From Trochalopteron elliotii (Eukaryota; Chordata; Aves; Passeriformes; Leiothrichidae), in the NCBI GenBank assembly GCA_024734555.1, contig JANPWX010000130.1, positions 624,663-688,662 of the forward strand: DNA of 64,000 nt. Reading direction: 5' to 3'. Shown in pieces: positions 51,346-64,000 of this stretch (positions are counted from its first letter, which is position 1; every line of letters starts with the position of its first letter). Made by a program: the position numbers and the translations under genes. Under the pieces are notes generated by a model, which did not search any database, had not been told where the DNA came from, and worked only from the letters and a program-made list of their open reading frames with translations.

Positions 51346-54300
51346 CATTCAAGAAGGGTGTCATTCATAGCTGGATGTATCAAAAAGCCCACTAGAACTT
51401 ACTGTATTCTGCACAAGCTGCATTGAACTCTTCAGTGCTGCTCATGCCCTATGTCTAGGTAAATGCCCATGATTTAGGACAAATCCTTTTGCTTTAAACT
51501 GCTTAATTGCAGAAAGCTTCAGAATTACATTTTTCTACCACAATGAAGCCACTTAGTTTATTTTAGTATTAAGTAGTTGTTAAGTTCAAGTAAAACTGGT
51601 CTGTTTTTTTCCCCAAAAAACTGACCAGTAAGAAGCTGTCCCTGAATATTAATTTCTAAAGCTTCATGAGAACACTACTCTGAAGCCAAGTTATTTTCCT
51701 GTAGTTAATAACAAAAAGTCTCCATTTTACACCAGGAAAATCGAGAGAAACTTGACTACCAGCCTGAGTTATTCCAGCTAATTCATTTAGACTGTTTCAC
51801 TGCAGTTCTTTCTAGTCAAGGGCCCAGCTCTCCTAAGCAGATCATATACAGGGATTTGTGAATTCCACAAGGGCCCGTGCAGTACCTGCTCCCAGTGGAT
51901 GTGGCTGGGAACTGTGTCATTGTCCTCACTGCAGTGACTAGACAGTAAGAAGGCTGCTTTAAGCCAAAATAATCCAAGATTGGTCCACGTGTGAAGGGCA
52001 GTTTGGGTAAACTGGACTATTTGATTGTAGTCCTTGAGGGATGAGTATTAGTCATCTAGAAACTGCAGCTCTCTAGTTTTAAAAAGTGTTCTGTGACAAG
52101 ACAGATGCAGTAAGGAATTGTAGCTTCTGACACAGTTGTTTATGCTGCTGGAAAATCTTGGGGCAGAAGAAAAACCAAAAGCCTTTTCAAGATTTGGGGG
52201 CACAAATGATAAAGGTAGGATTATGCATTGCAGCCTAGCAGATGCAGCACACAGGAAAGATAATGTTAAGACCACATGACCTTGAGAGTTTGCTTTGCTG
52301 CCAGCAGGAATTACAGATATGCCAAAAGTGCTCTGTTTTGGGCATCCTCCTAAGGAGATCCTTTTCCTTAAGAGAATATATAAACCCTGATCTCCATGCT
52401 GAACTGGCTTTTGCCTCCAGGCTGACTATATGATAACACTGATCATGTCACTTCAATGTCAGAGAAATGCTCTGTCTCCTCATGCCTGGTCTGCCTGAAG
52501 GTGTTCCCTTGCCACCCTCTCCCACTGTCCTGTTCTCACCCCTTCACTCCTGTGTACCCATGGTCATGGGTGTTGGTGACAGCACTGATCTGGCCTGGTT
52601 AGGAAGACACGAGATGTTACCCTATACCCCAAAGGCCCTTGAAAACAATGCTGTGTGTTTGTCCCTCAGTCATTGTGGGGCAAATCCACAGCAGCAGCAC
52701 CCAGTGCTAAAATGAGAAGGGATGTAGGATGCTGCTTGGCTCACTGCTCTGCTGCTCTGCATGCCTTCAGATTTGGATTTTCAAATCCTACAAAAGCTAC
52801 TGTGACATGGTTTAAAAGTCAGCCAACCACCTTTACAGTTTGTCCTTTCACCTCAAAAATGGAATTCCCTTTACTTAGATTTCTTTTGCCTGATCAAAAT
52901 TATCATCCTTTGGCACATATTTTTTTGAACGTGAAAATTAGTTGCAGTTCAGAGTGATACTTTACGAAGTTGCTTTCTTTGTAAGGGAAGGAAAGGAAAA
53001 GCACAGCAGGTATGAGTCTCAAGGTATTGGAGTCAGCCAGTTTCTACCCTGCCTGACCACAGCCACAGAACACAAAGTATTGTGATATTCTTGAGAATAT
53101 ACGTTTATGTCAATGTTACCTTTTCATTCCAGCTGATAAGGTCCTGGTCATTCCTAGCACAGGAGCTTTCATGACCATTACTGACCCTTCTGTGTCCCTC
53201 AGCTCACATGAAGTTGTGTAGCCTGTTGCATTCCTAGGAAGATGCCTGGGTCACTTTACACTGGACAAATATGGCTTTGAGTAGTTCAAAATTTAAATAC
53301 ATACTGGCCTCTTGTGGACTGTGTTGTTACATCCTTACTGGCTTCAGCACATTCTCATCAAGATGATAAAACTTCAAGTATGATGCTAAAAGGAATAAAC
53401 CTTCTGTATGTCAAAAAAAACCTTTTTATTTAAAAATAGACATTACTTCCCCAATCCCAGATTTTCTTATGATTGATTTTGACACCATTTCAAAACTTTG
53501 ATCAAAGGCAGACTATGAAATAATTTCATGCTAAAACCAAAATATTTAGGTCCAGGTCTCAAATAGTTAAACATTCAAAAAATCCTGCTGTGATGTTTAA
53601 GTTGCTCCCCAGTGCTGCTTTCACACTTCCAGACTTTGGCTTTATTTATTTTAAAATTGTATGTGCAGCACTTTCTCTCATTTCCAAGTCCAGCCAGTTC
53701 ATTCAGTTACTCAAGCAGAGACTTGGTGCTTTAGAAGATCAGTTCACAACTTTAGACTGGAGGTCATTCTTTAATCAGCTCTCTTGTATTCCTTAATAAG
53801 TCTAAGATTCTGCCACACTTCTTCATATGGAGGACTTTATTCCCAGTGGGAAAGAAACTTCTCAAGGAGGGCATGAATTACAGATCTCAGCTTGTGTATT
53901 TAGCTTTTTTTAACTTAACTTGTGTTTACCACAGCATTGCTGACGTAGGGCAGGAGATTGTTTGAGGTGGATAAGATCAATCCATTCTGCAGGACACAAA
54001 CTACTTGGCTTGCTTGCAACAAAGGCTTAACAAGATATAGTGGCAATAAACTGCTTAACTGACCACACTTGATTCCTGTGTGGAACAAAATGTTGTTATC
54101 TGCTCCATATTTATGTCAAATTCAGTTGAAAAGGGTGTCTAGTGCAGGAGGCACTTGAGTTATGCTCTGCAAAACACAGGAACTGAGAAAACCAAAGAAC
54201 ATAAAAATCTGGCCAACTTCCACAGGCTGATGGGAATAATCCTATGGGTAAACTCTGGAAAAAGATATGGATGCCCCAGCCTCCCATCCCCCTTCAGGAA

Positions 54301-57300
54301 CAAACCATCTTTTCCTAATGATTTTTAGGTGATTTCTGCTAGTCTAGGAAAGAAAGAGGAAGGTGAAAAGTATAACAAAACACAAGAAAAAACAGTACAG
54401 AGACTGAAACATTGTCAGCTTTTCCAGTGAGCAAAAAATACCACATACAGACAGCCAAAATAAACATATGCTGTTTCACAGACTGAAGAAGGAATCCAGT
54501 AAGACAGACACTCTGTGCTCCCTTGTCTGGAAGCTCGTGTTCTAGTAACACAGATCAAATCAGAAGCATGTGGAAATGGGACTGGTCACATTGTGAAGGG
54601 GAGAAGGTGCTATTTATTGCTTGTTTAATAAATGCATGAAGAAACCAACCTTCACTTATGTCTTCAGTATTCTACTTCAGGAACAAGAGCTCAACCTATC
54701 TACAGAGAAATTCACTTTCTGAACTGAAAGTTGTGTTTTCCCCAACAAAAACCAAAACACTGCCAACACAATCCAATTCCTCCCACCTATCCAAACTGAC
54801 ACCCTGACCTTTGTGCTGCCTGAATGTTTGCTTTCTGTACTCCTCATAACATCCTAAATACAGAGAAGACAATAGCAGATATAGTAAAACCAATCAAGGA
54901 TGGCTTTCCTTCTTTTGAGATAGCTAATTTACAAGAGGAGGTTTCCATTGTGCATTATCAGTTTTGACTTAATTCCTGACAGGTTTCCTTGTGTCCACTT
55001 CAGAGGTAAACAAGCTAAACATGCAAAGGAGATCTCTGAAGGATTTTCCCCCCCCGCCCCTGCCAGATCCATGGAAATGTTACTTTGTCTTCTCAGAGGA
55101 CAGTTGCACGTGGTACTGGGACAAGGGGAGTTAAGGTCAGGTTAATAAAAGCTTTAACTCAGGCAAACACAATTGTTTCTCAGTGGAAAAATGCTGTTAA
55201 TAAGATGCACATAACTGCAGATTTCTACCCCCAAAATTCTGGGATGAAAATGTATGCAGAAGAGGTTGAGCCCTCTGAAGGGTGTCTGGCAAGACAGGCT
55301 CTGTACAAGGAAAGAGATGATTTCTGGAAAACACTGGCTATCAACATACTGAGTTTAAAGTAGTGCAATACAGTGACTTATTTAATTCTATTTTAGGCAT
55401 AAGCAGCACCAGGCAGATAAGAGAGAACCAAGAGGGAACACAAGTTGAGTAGCATGGTCCAGCAGACAGAAAGCGCCAGGAACTGCAATACCTGAGTCCT
55501 TTGCCAGACTATTTAAGCTTTATGTTCTCAAATGTTCAGGGCCATATTGCCAGCTCTGGTGCCAGCATGGCTTTTAATTCTGAGTAACTAATTCAGTCTC
55601 TCTCTTCATTCAGCTTTGCTATCATCTGAGTAAACCTGACACTGCTGCCCTGCTGGGTATTACATGGCCCAAAAGCTTGGGCAGGTCTAACCAAAACGCC
55701 TTGTGTGACTTTCACACCACGCCAAGAGAATGTGGCATCTATTGTATTCAGGTGCTGGAGCCTGATCTCTATCAGTGCTCAAATGAGAGTAGATTCTTCT
55801 CTTTCCTTGCACGTAATCAAAGAAATGAACTTCTTTGTGAATACCTGAAATTCACGTTGAGACGCAAGAAATCAATGCTTGTGTTGCCTAGAGCACGCAG
55901 AGCTTTGACTGCCTGTACCTTACGCACAAAGCTGCAAATGTAGCTTTCATTCACATATTTCTTCTGTGCTTTTGAATGGAGAATTTTTTTCAACTTGCAC
56001 AAAAATAAAAAACCAAACTTCCTTGAGCTGCCCTACTTTATCCTAAGGTGACAGTCACTCTTGCAGACACTAGAAATTACTCATCTACAGACTTGGCGTA
56101 AGAAACAAGGTTATGTCCATTTTGTTTTTTCTCCATAACAAATCTATAAAGCACAACCATCTATGTGCAAGCTGCATGATTCCTCCACTGAAGAGACAGC
56201 AAGGAAGTGACAGGAACCAAGGTCCTGTTTTGTCCTGTTTTCATGCTCAAGTCCATTTTGCAACTGCAAATTCACATCTCAAGATTTTTCCATTGTAGAC
56301 TAATTATAGAGGAAAAGTCCAGAATAAATAGATACTTTTGAAAGTCTTGAAAGAAATGCAGTTCTCTTCCCTACATGACTACTAGGTGGTTGACATTTAA
56401 GAATAATTTGACCCAGTCATCTTTATCTTGATCCTTCAGAGAGCAAGTTGCACTTTATCTGGGGACAGCCCTTACACTCAAGTGCACTCTTAGTTTTTGT
56501 TTTTACATAACTTTGGTATCTGCTGATCTCAGACTACCTGCATGAGGACAGAATGTGCCATCAGTCTGTTATCATGACAGAAACAGGGTAAAACTGCTTA
56601 AGTGTGCTGACCAAATTGACCAGCAAACAACCAAGGCACTGAGCTGGGTTCTGCCCTGTCCAAAGTGTGAAAAAGCTTATCAAACAGAAGACATCACAGT
56701 TGGTTCTAAATAAAGCCATCTCATGTTTGTTATACGCTTACCCACCTGGAGAGAGGAATTCAGTCCTCTGGGAAACAACTGTGTTGTAGGTACTAATGCT
56801 GTGGTCTCTGGTACAAAGAGTCCCAGGCACTGAGCAGGAGAGAGTGGATGAAGTATGCTTGGAATTTTCATTTAATAGAGAAAGAACAAAAAGACAAGTC
56901 TAGCCAGAGACATAGCTTAGCTTAGTTCCTATTGTCAGCTCAGTTACAAACACACTGATTACAGAAGCAGCAGCCCCACTCATCTCAAGTGCTTGCACAC
57001 AGCCAGAGCTCCTTTCTGCTAATCTTAAACACTTCTTAAGACTACCTCTGCTGCCAGAAGAGATCAGAACAGCTGATAAAAGGTCCTTCAGATCTCAAAT
57101 TCTATTAAAAAAGAAGAAAAAAAGAGACAGAAATATGTTAATTATAATAAGCCAGAGAGTAAATAGGAGGATTAGCTCCAAAGCTGTTAGACAAAATAAC
57201 ACTTTAAGAGGTGTTTGAGTATTTTGATCCTGACCAAGTGGTATTGCTCTTGCCTGGTAGGAAGTGGCAGCAGTGCAGTCCTCATCACCAGAGCATGCAA

Positions 57301-58740
57301 TGAGGCTGACATGTGCTTTGTAGCAGTGAATTGGTGCCAAACAATCTGGTTTTATCAACAACCATACTCTCAGGACACATGTAGAATGGGAGTGGACAGC
57401 AGACCAGATTTCCTTCATTGGTGTAAATCATCCACTTCTACTCAAGTCAGTGAATTACTGCCAGCTAATACCTGCTGAGGATCTGTGCAAGGACCTCAAG
57501 GTCAGTATCTTAGAGCTCCTTGTTTGCCATAAAGTTATTCTCCACTAGAAAATCTCCTTATACAGGAGGCACCTTATATGTTGAACTTACCTTCTGCATG
57601 CACACTGCCTTCCAATCAACAAGAATTCTTTAGCAGATGCATGGGAAGCTGATGACAGAGCAAGTAGTTTTATTCACTGAGTCAGTTTTGACACAGAAGG
57701 GCACTGAAAAGCTGAAAAATATTTATGGGAGTTCCACTTTCAATGTTATTCAGATTATCAGTGGTTATTTTGCTATTTTTAAGGAGTGCTTAGATGGAAT
57801 AGTGTTACCCCTTTGAAAAAGTTGGTAGCACAGAGGAGAATACAGCTATCAGGATTTACATAAAACTAACAGTCATGTTATGCTCAAAAGCTTAAGTTTA
57901 TTGCTCTCTTTAATGACTATCACCAGTATTTTAAAAAAGAATGCCAGTTCTTTCTGCTAGCTTCTCACTGAAGGAAATATATTAAATACAGCAATAAAAT
58001 CAAGTGGTTTAAAGATAACACATTTTGCCACACATTCATGCAAACCCTGCAGACAGGATTTTTACAGGTTCATGGATACAGAATAAACACAAAGATGTGT
58101 ACTGAAATATTGGGAAACTTTTTCCCCACAGTGATGAAGTTGTAGGCGTAACATTTCAGGCCTTACCCTGCACCTGCTGACGTCAATGGCAAAACATCAG
58201 TGGGAGCAGGATCAGCCCTTAGATTCTGAGAGCTGCTTTACCTTCTCCTGATTAGGAAGTGCAGTAAATTCGCCGAATCTTCTGCACTAATAGAAGCAGT
58301 GGGTTTTGGTTATTGTTACAAATAAAGAGAAGCAAATATATTTTTAGTAGGTCATCAGGGCTTCTATTCACAAAACACTTATCTTTCATGTAAAGTACCT
58401 CCATTTTTCTCTGCTCAGTGAAGCATTAAAATGTGTGCACACCTCTAAGCATTAAACACAAACTACAATCTTCCCAGCCTGATTGAAGCCTAAACCCAAA
58501 AGCACAGGCAGCAGCCTGCATTATTGGAAAGGAAACACTGTTGCCTGGAACAGTGTTTAGAATGGGCTAATTATTGTCTAAATTTGGTTTGAGGGCAAAT
58601 TTATCACAAAGCAGCCAACAAGTTCACACTGATTTTTTTTTTAAGCTGCCTTTAGGATTTGCATTAATTTTAATAGGCACTGGACACATGGTTACCTCCA
58701 AAGCTTTAAAACAGTTATAAATTCATAGAATAAAAGTGAT
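51346..58740. other. Intergenic DNA and possible distal PTPN5 3' UTR; no gene seen
   Basis: About 7.4 kb of AT-rich sequence without a recognisable coding exon. The right end may still be transcribed as PTPN5 3' UTR, because minus-strand AATAAA signals also occur at 57669-57674 and 57897-57902. The frame at 55677-55943 is not similar to any family I know. Confidence 0.45.
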
Positions 58741-59628
58741 TTTATTATTAGATTTTTAATAAAGATAAACTAAAAAAATTCCTCACCTGATTTTGAATCT
58801 CAGATTTCAGGAGAAATTGTATTCTATGTAAAAAGAGAAACCATTTGCAGAAATACAATCTGTTTGCCAGATGATTAAGATGCCCAAATATTGACAAAGA
58901 AAAGGTAAAGCACGAAGCATTTATGTTCAGATTAATGTCTACTCAGATTCACCCCGCTGTCATGATGCTGGGGTGCACTGCTGGTAAGAATTCAAGGCAA
59001 GAATTTGACTCATGTCATTGAAATATTGTTCCTGCCTTAGTTCTGATAACACTGGTAGTGGACTGCTTTAGAAAAAATAAACAAGCAAACATGATGTGTG
59101 AAACATCATCTCAATGCGAATCTACTGGAGTCTTTCAATGCAGAGGCTCAGAAGGTTTACGATACACACAGTATTCGGTAATTTTATATGTAAAAACAAT
59201 CAGAAAGAGGCAAAAATTTACTTTCAAGCTTAGTCAACATACGGCACATTTCAGCATGACAATTCAAAAAGTTTCACACTGTATTTGGATATATTAGCAA
59301 TGACCTTTTAAAAAATAGCAAACTGAAGACAGTGGATTTTTTTCTGGTTTTTTTCTTGCTTTTGTAACAAATGAAGCTACTATTATTATTTACAGTATAA
59401 ATAAGCCTTTTTTGGTGAAGATTATGTCCTGTCACATATGTTTAAGACAAGGCGTACCTCAGCTCTTAAATGTCAATGCAAACAAGAGCATAAAAGCAAT
59501 ATCAAAGTAAAAGAATATCTTTCCAGCTAAGACAGCCAGGTTACCATGTGTCTCTTATCAGCTCTGAAATATATCTGAGCGCAGTCAAAAGTTCTCCTGG
59601 CTTTAGCCTTTAGGAATATCATGAACAC
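58741..59628 (-). other. PTPN5: PTPN5 3' untranslated region, candidate extent
   Basis: AT-rich sequence downstream of the minus-strand stop codon (59629-59631). The first canonical minus-strand AATAAA that I found is TTTATT at 58741-58746 on the plus strand, which would give a 3' UTR of about 0.9 kb. Further signals to the left leave a longer form possible. Confidence 0.45.
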
Positions 59629-59722
59629 TTATTCTTCTGCTGCTCTAGAAAGCTGCTTTCCGTACAAGCTCATGACATGATGCACAAACTGATACTGTTC
59701 ACAAGTCTGGATCATTCCTCCC
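59629..59722 (-). CDS. PTPN5: PTPN5 last coding exon (STEP phosphatase C-terminus)
   Basis: Read on the minus strand, a CTTTTCAG acceptor is followed by 94 coding bases. They complete an arginine codon split with the upstream exon and then encode GGMIQTCEQYQFVHHVMSLY and a short tail ending AAEE before TAA (59631-59629). The QTCEQYQF stretch carries the conserved Q-loop glutamine of classical tyrosine phosphatases. The wording fits PTPN5 better than its relatives PTPN7 and PTPRR, which I recall having different residues here (QTAEQYQF and QTSEQYEF). The last few residues before the stop differ from the mammalian end as I remember it. STEP dephosphorylates ERK, p38, Fyn and glutamate-receptor subunits in neurons; that is family knowledge. 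Confidence 0.95.
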
Positions 59723-62700
59723 CTGAAAAGCAAGAAGAAAAGGGGAGGGAAACAGCAGTCTTATTACTTGCAAACACATGAGGAAATAGCACAGCTAACA
59801 TGAAGCTTGTGCTCCACACCAAAGGCCTATTCCAAAGCTGTCTGAAATGAGTGAGAAGCGCCCTTTGATTGTAACCAGCTGCAAGTCTGACCTTGAGCTC
59901 CATTTTGAAAGTCTCTGCTAAGCAGGGAACAGAAGGCAGTGAGAACAGGAATGGGCTTTACAATCATTTTCCTTGGCAGAGGCTCTCCTCTAGGAAAGCA
60001 CCACCATCATCATTTACTCTCATATTACCTGAGCACCTGGACTCCAAGAACCCTTCTGAAAAGTAATACCCACCCCAAAGCCCAGGAGAGATAGATGGGA
60101 GCAGGGGACTAAAGAGGGGATGTAGCTTATCCAAGACTTTACAGCTACAGTAGGGACTGAATTTGGGACCAAAGAGGGCCAGGCCAAGCCACACCAGCCC
60201 AGACAACTGATGCAATTTTCCCATTCTGCAATGAGGATTTTTTTCTTCTGTGCCACTTCAGATCAAGATTTTGACAAGTTAACCAGAGAACTAGGGATGG
60301 CCAGCAGGATTTTGGAGCACATAACGTTACTTTAGAAAGGACAATTCAGATTTGTAACTGAGCTGACTGCTGTGCACACCTTGATAACAAAATATACCTC
60401 AGCACAGTAACTTGTTTTGGTTCAGCTTATTTTTCAGCTTTTACTGAACTGTAAAACTTTAAAACTGAAAACTTGAAAAGTAATGCAAGCAGGAGCAAAA
60501 ATAGTTTGATTTTTCATGTGTCATTAGCCTGTGTATTTCAGCAAGGAGCATATTAACCAACATATGAGCACTACAGGGGGAAACAGAAACAAACAAAACC
60601 AGTCAGGATGAAGTTGCTCATTTAAAGCAGATTCTACTAATATTTGAAATTTTGCTAAGAGTACCCCATTGAAAGTGATATGATCTTTTGACAATCCATT
60701 ATGAAGACAATTAAAACTTGTGTCTGAAGCTCACAGAAAACATAGAAGTGCAGAATTGTGCCAGCACTGATGCTGGTGCACAGATCCTGGCAGCACGGTG
60801 CCAAAGGAGGCTGAAATGACAAGTGGAGCTGAGGAACATGGGAAACCATGGGTGACTGGAGCCCACCAGACTGAGTCAGCCTGAGGAAGGGCATATGTGG
60901 TGCATTGTCTTAGAAACCTCACCAGAGGACATTAATGAACAATTGCTTCCCCTGAGTCAAATGGGTAGCAGACTACTAGAACCCTCCTTGGGGATGGCCC
61001 TTTTCTATGGGGTCCAGCTAAACCATTATTACCAGTAAGGGAGAGATGTGCGGGAAAGACAACCTTGTCCTTGAGCCCCTTGCACTTATTTTGTTAAGCA
61101 GCTGCTTGAAATAACACTTAACAATGAGCAGGGAAGGGCAAGGACCTATTCTACAACCTCTCATTATCTAGCAAAGGTGAAAAACACATACAGTATTTCT
61201 AAAAAAAAATAAAAGTATTTCCTAGCTGAGCATCTCCTCCCCATCTGTTCTACTCAATACAAGCTCACAGTTGATTTGTTTCTGAGCCCCTCTGTGCTCC
61301 ACACAGCACTGAAATATGTCTATGTCAGAGTGTGACACACAAGGAACATTAGTCATATCTGACAATTTCTCCCCAAGAAATTCCATTAGCAGTGGGGTTG
61401 CACCCTGAAGTTGTAGCAACAGAAGCACCAGGGTAGTCACTGAGATTCAGACAACAGGAAATTATTTTCCTTTTTATCTGGTTTCCTGCTATGTGGTGGC
61501 TTCCTCCCCTGCCACACATATGCACACCATGACATGTGCTTGCTGTCCAGGTTTTGGCACGGAATTATATTTTCACCCCTATTTGCCACAAAAACCTTTG
61601 AAATCTGAGTTGCATTGTGGGCAACAACAACAAATGTCTCTTAGCACTGTGGGAAGGATGCAGGAATGATTACTTCCTCTCCTTAGTCATTCTAGGTTAT
61701 TTCAGGACCATCTGTTGGCCACTGACACAAAGCCCAGTGCACAGAACTCTTCCAACGGATCTGTGAGGGAATGAAGGAAAAAACCCCCTTTGTTCTCTCC
61801 ATACCCATGGCAACCTCAAAGGTGGTTCTCAGGGCTAATGTCAACCTTTCTACTTCTGTGTAAAGCAGGGAGATGCATTCCTTCAGACATCTACTCTGAA
61901 GGAGTCCCTGGTGACTCCTTAGCATGCTAGACAGTAATGGTCAGGCAAGAGGAGGAGACAGGGTCTTTCCTCTTACCGCTGCTTGGACACTGTCTCAACC
62001 TCTCATCCTACTTTAGAAGTCTTCTGGAGATTTTGGGGGGAGTTAGTGAAAATGAGAGTGGGTGGCAATGTGACTTCCAAGAGACTACAAGCCCTATTTT
62101 TCAGTCCTTGAAGAAATCATGCTTTTCTGTAGGAAGGATGGTGATCTGCTTTCCATCTTGAGTATTTTACCCCATGACATTTAAATGGCTTTTATCTATT
62201 CCATCCCACTCCTAAGAGCTACATGGCAGCTACAGAGGCTTCTGCAGTCTTCCTTTCCCTCTATGGTGTCCTTTAAGTATGATTTTCCATCTTCAGAGTC
62301 TTAAAGTGACTGCCAGTTCCCCTCTCCCTTCCAAGCTAGTATTTGCAATTGGCCTGCTGTATCACACACATTTGTAAGCAGGCACCTTCAGCCTTCCTTT
62401 GTGTGGTGATTTTCCTCTGTAGCATCAGTCACAGAGACAAGATATCTCACATCCAGACAGATATTTAACTGGACCATGGATAATCAGCACTCACTACTCA
62501 TATTCTGGTTTTCTTTTTCTCAAGAAGCCTTCCCTTGTCTGGGCTAAAATCCACTGAAACAGCCAAATCTCTGAGCCCCTGCAGGTCCCTGTCTATCAGA
62601 GCCTCAGCAGGGCAGCAAGCATTTCATTTTTTGCCTCCCACTGAGCATAATTTCTTCTCTGAAATAAAGTTCAGCGTGGGGTTGAAGTTCTTTTTTTTCC

Positions 62701-63395
62701 CTCAGAAAAATCTTTGGTATGTTTTTCGTGACATCTCTTCCCCCGACTACATTTATCATTATCATTAGAGAGAGCACTGAGACATGTTTTGATGGCATTT
62801 GAAACCAGTGGGAGAGGAAAAATAACATCTCTGGTACAAAATTCAAGTCTGTTTACTTCATAATCAAACTCAAGGTGGTGTGTTAAGAAATGCTTAACTG
62901 GAAACCATTGAATTAGTGGAGATTTTCACAGCTCCTTTCATATGTCTGTAAACACTCCAGGTTGTGCACTCTCTTTCCCCAAGCAATGTCTCTCCCACCA
63001 TGGCTCACAGCTCCAGTATATGAGATGAATTTTCATCACTCCTTCTGGGAGAAAAGTGATGATCTCTGAATTGTGGCTCTGAACTTGAGTACAGCAGATC
63101 TTTGAGCCTTTGTATGAACATGGGGCCATCTCCTCTGCTGGTGAAAGGTTGCCCCTTGCTGCATGGAGATGGGCAGATCTGCAGACTTGGATGCCAGCTG
63201 TGAACCTAAATCAGCTCTAGGGCTGTTCATTAAGGTTTACTGCTCAGGCAAAGACTACAAGTCAGAGGAATGTTTTCTCTTGGCCTCCATATTGTTTGTT
63301 CTTCCCCTCTCCTTATTTGCTTCTCCTCAAGTAAGGGGAAATGTTACCATTTTTTCTTTCTATTTTTCTGGAAAGGAAACAGGCTTCTTCCTTAC
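59723..63395 (-). other. PTPN5: PTPN5 intron between the last two coding exons
   Basis: About 3.7 kb between an AG|GTAAGG donor (minus strand, at 63395) and the CTTTTCAG acceptor. Both sites are in phase. A diverged MIR-like piece lies at about 60085-60180. No additional exon was recognised. Confidence 0.9.
60085..60180 (-). mobile_element. Diverged MIR-type SINE, minus orientation
   Basis: The plus strand reads 'GACTAAAGAGGGGATGTAGC', 'TTATCCAAGACTTTACAGCT' and 'ACAGTAGGGACTGAATTTGG'. This resembles the reverse complement of the MIR core ('cagagctgggattcgaaccc' and 'gtgaccttgggcaagt' sides). Weakly supported. Confidence 0.4.
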
Positions 63396-63509
63396 CTGTC
63401 TAACCGTAACTGGCAGGCTGTTCGCAAAATGTCAACTATGCCCTCGTTCTTCAGCTGTTTACAGCAGACACTCGTGGCAATAAAGCAGCCAGTCCTCCCA
63501 ATGCCTGCA
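63396..63509 (-). CDS. PTPN5: PTPN5 penultimate coding exon (phosphatase signature loop)
   Basis: On the minus strand a TTCCCTTCCTCAG acceptor precedes 114 coding bases that end CAG|GTAAG. The first base finishes the serine codon of the HCSAGIGRTG signature. The exon then encodes AGIGRTGCFIATSVCC and continues through NEGIVDILRTACQLRLDR. The signature arginine, which binds the phosphate, is present. The catalytic cysteine lies in the preceding exon, outside the window. The joint with 59722 restores an arginine codon and gives LDR-GGMIQ, the expected family order. The residues match the KIM-containing PTP subgroup and fit PTPN5 best. The regulatory kinase-interaction motif and membrane segments of STEP would be encoded to the right of position 64000. 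Confidence 0.95.
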
Positions 63510-64000
63510 CTGAGGAAGGGAAGAGCAGAGAGAGGCAGTGGAGATGTCAGAAGGATTCTGGAACTTTCTTGTCAAACAACTGCCACTAAACCAGCACAGA
63601 ACCCATCATCCCTTTTGTCCCTCCGACCTTTGGCAGCTGAGTGCTCCCAGGTGGAAAGCCATAACTAGGAAAAAAACCCAGCTTCACTGGATGACATGGT
63701 TAAGTGTGAGCCACTCACAGCAAAAGGGTGGAAGTTGCAGATATAGTGCTAAAAATGGACTATTGGAGACTCATTGACTGAATATGTTGTTGAACCTCTC
63801 ACTGAACCATTGAAAAAAAGCTTCTGTATTTCTTAGTAAGATTTGGTTTGACAGCAACCCTTGCTTTGAAGGCAAACTTTGCTTTGAAATTCTCCATTCT
63901 AACAGCTTCTTTGAAAACTATTTTCATTCACAGGTAGAGTAAAAGAACCCCAACTCTTGGTTAAATAATTAGAACTAGCAGCAGTATAGTAAGTGCGATG
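63510..64000 (-). other. PTPN5: PTPN5 intron, partial
   Basis: Intron sequence running off the window. I looked for an exon ending in CACTGCAG with a GT donor, as needed to supply the HCS part of the signature, and did not find it here. Confidence 0.85.

Noticed and set aside
1..64000. CRISPR array, phage, plasmid or bacterial operon
   Set aside because: No regularly spaced repeats, no compact gene strings and no ribosome-binding sites; the two real genes are spliced vertebrate genes.

Overview
The window looks like a piece of a bird chromosome, possibly from a passerine. Three observations support this. It holds two vertebrate genes with split, GT-AG-bounded exons. It holds several CR1 LINE 3' ends finishing in the ATTCTATGATTCTA-type tail typical of birds. 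It also holds several solo LTR-like blocks of the kind common in avian genomes. I see no bacterial genes, CRISPR array, tRNA or rRNA. Most of the sequence is intron or intergenic DNA, and nearly all open reading frames in it are chance frames.

Left part (1 to about 21.9 kb): the TMEM86A gene (lysoplasmalogenase, YhhN family) on the + strand. The window opens in a CpG-rich patch that probably belongs to its promoter region. The short first coding exon was not found and probably lies left of position 1. Two coding exons are clear, 16973-17237 and 21353-21780 (stop). They join in phase and supply about 230 of an expected 237 or so residues. The long first intron carries a second CpG-rich patch (9.7-10.15 kb), a CR1 fragment, and two reverse-oriented LTR-like blocks (12.87-13.31 kb and from 13.6 kb).

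Middle part (about 21.9 to 58.7 kb): about 37 kb without any recognisable coding exon. It contains ancient MIR-like SINE pieces, CR1 fragments on both strands, a nearly full-length solo LTR (29761-30312), a truncated LTR (40.44-40.82 kb), small hairpins, simple repeats, and a GC-rich unique patch with a CTCF-like motif (43.4-43.6 kb). In mammals IGSF22 lies between TMEM86A and PTPN5. I could not see it here.

Right part (about 58.7 to 64 kb): the 3' end of PTPN5 (striatal-enriched protein tyrosine phosphatase, STEP) on the - strand. Its last two coding exons (63396-63509 and 59629-59722) encode the phosphatase loop arginine and the C-terminus. The rest of the gene is beyond position 64000. TMEM86A and PTPN5 converge, as in the human 11p15 neighbourhood. 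They act in unrelated processes (ether-lipid breakdown and neuronal phosphotyrosine signalling), so the linkage is conserved synteny rather than a functional unit.
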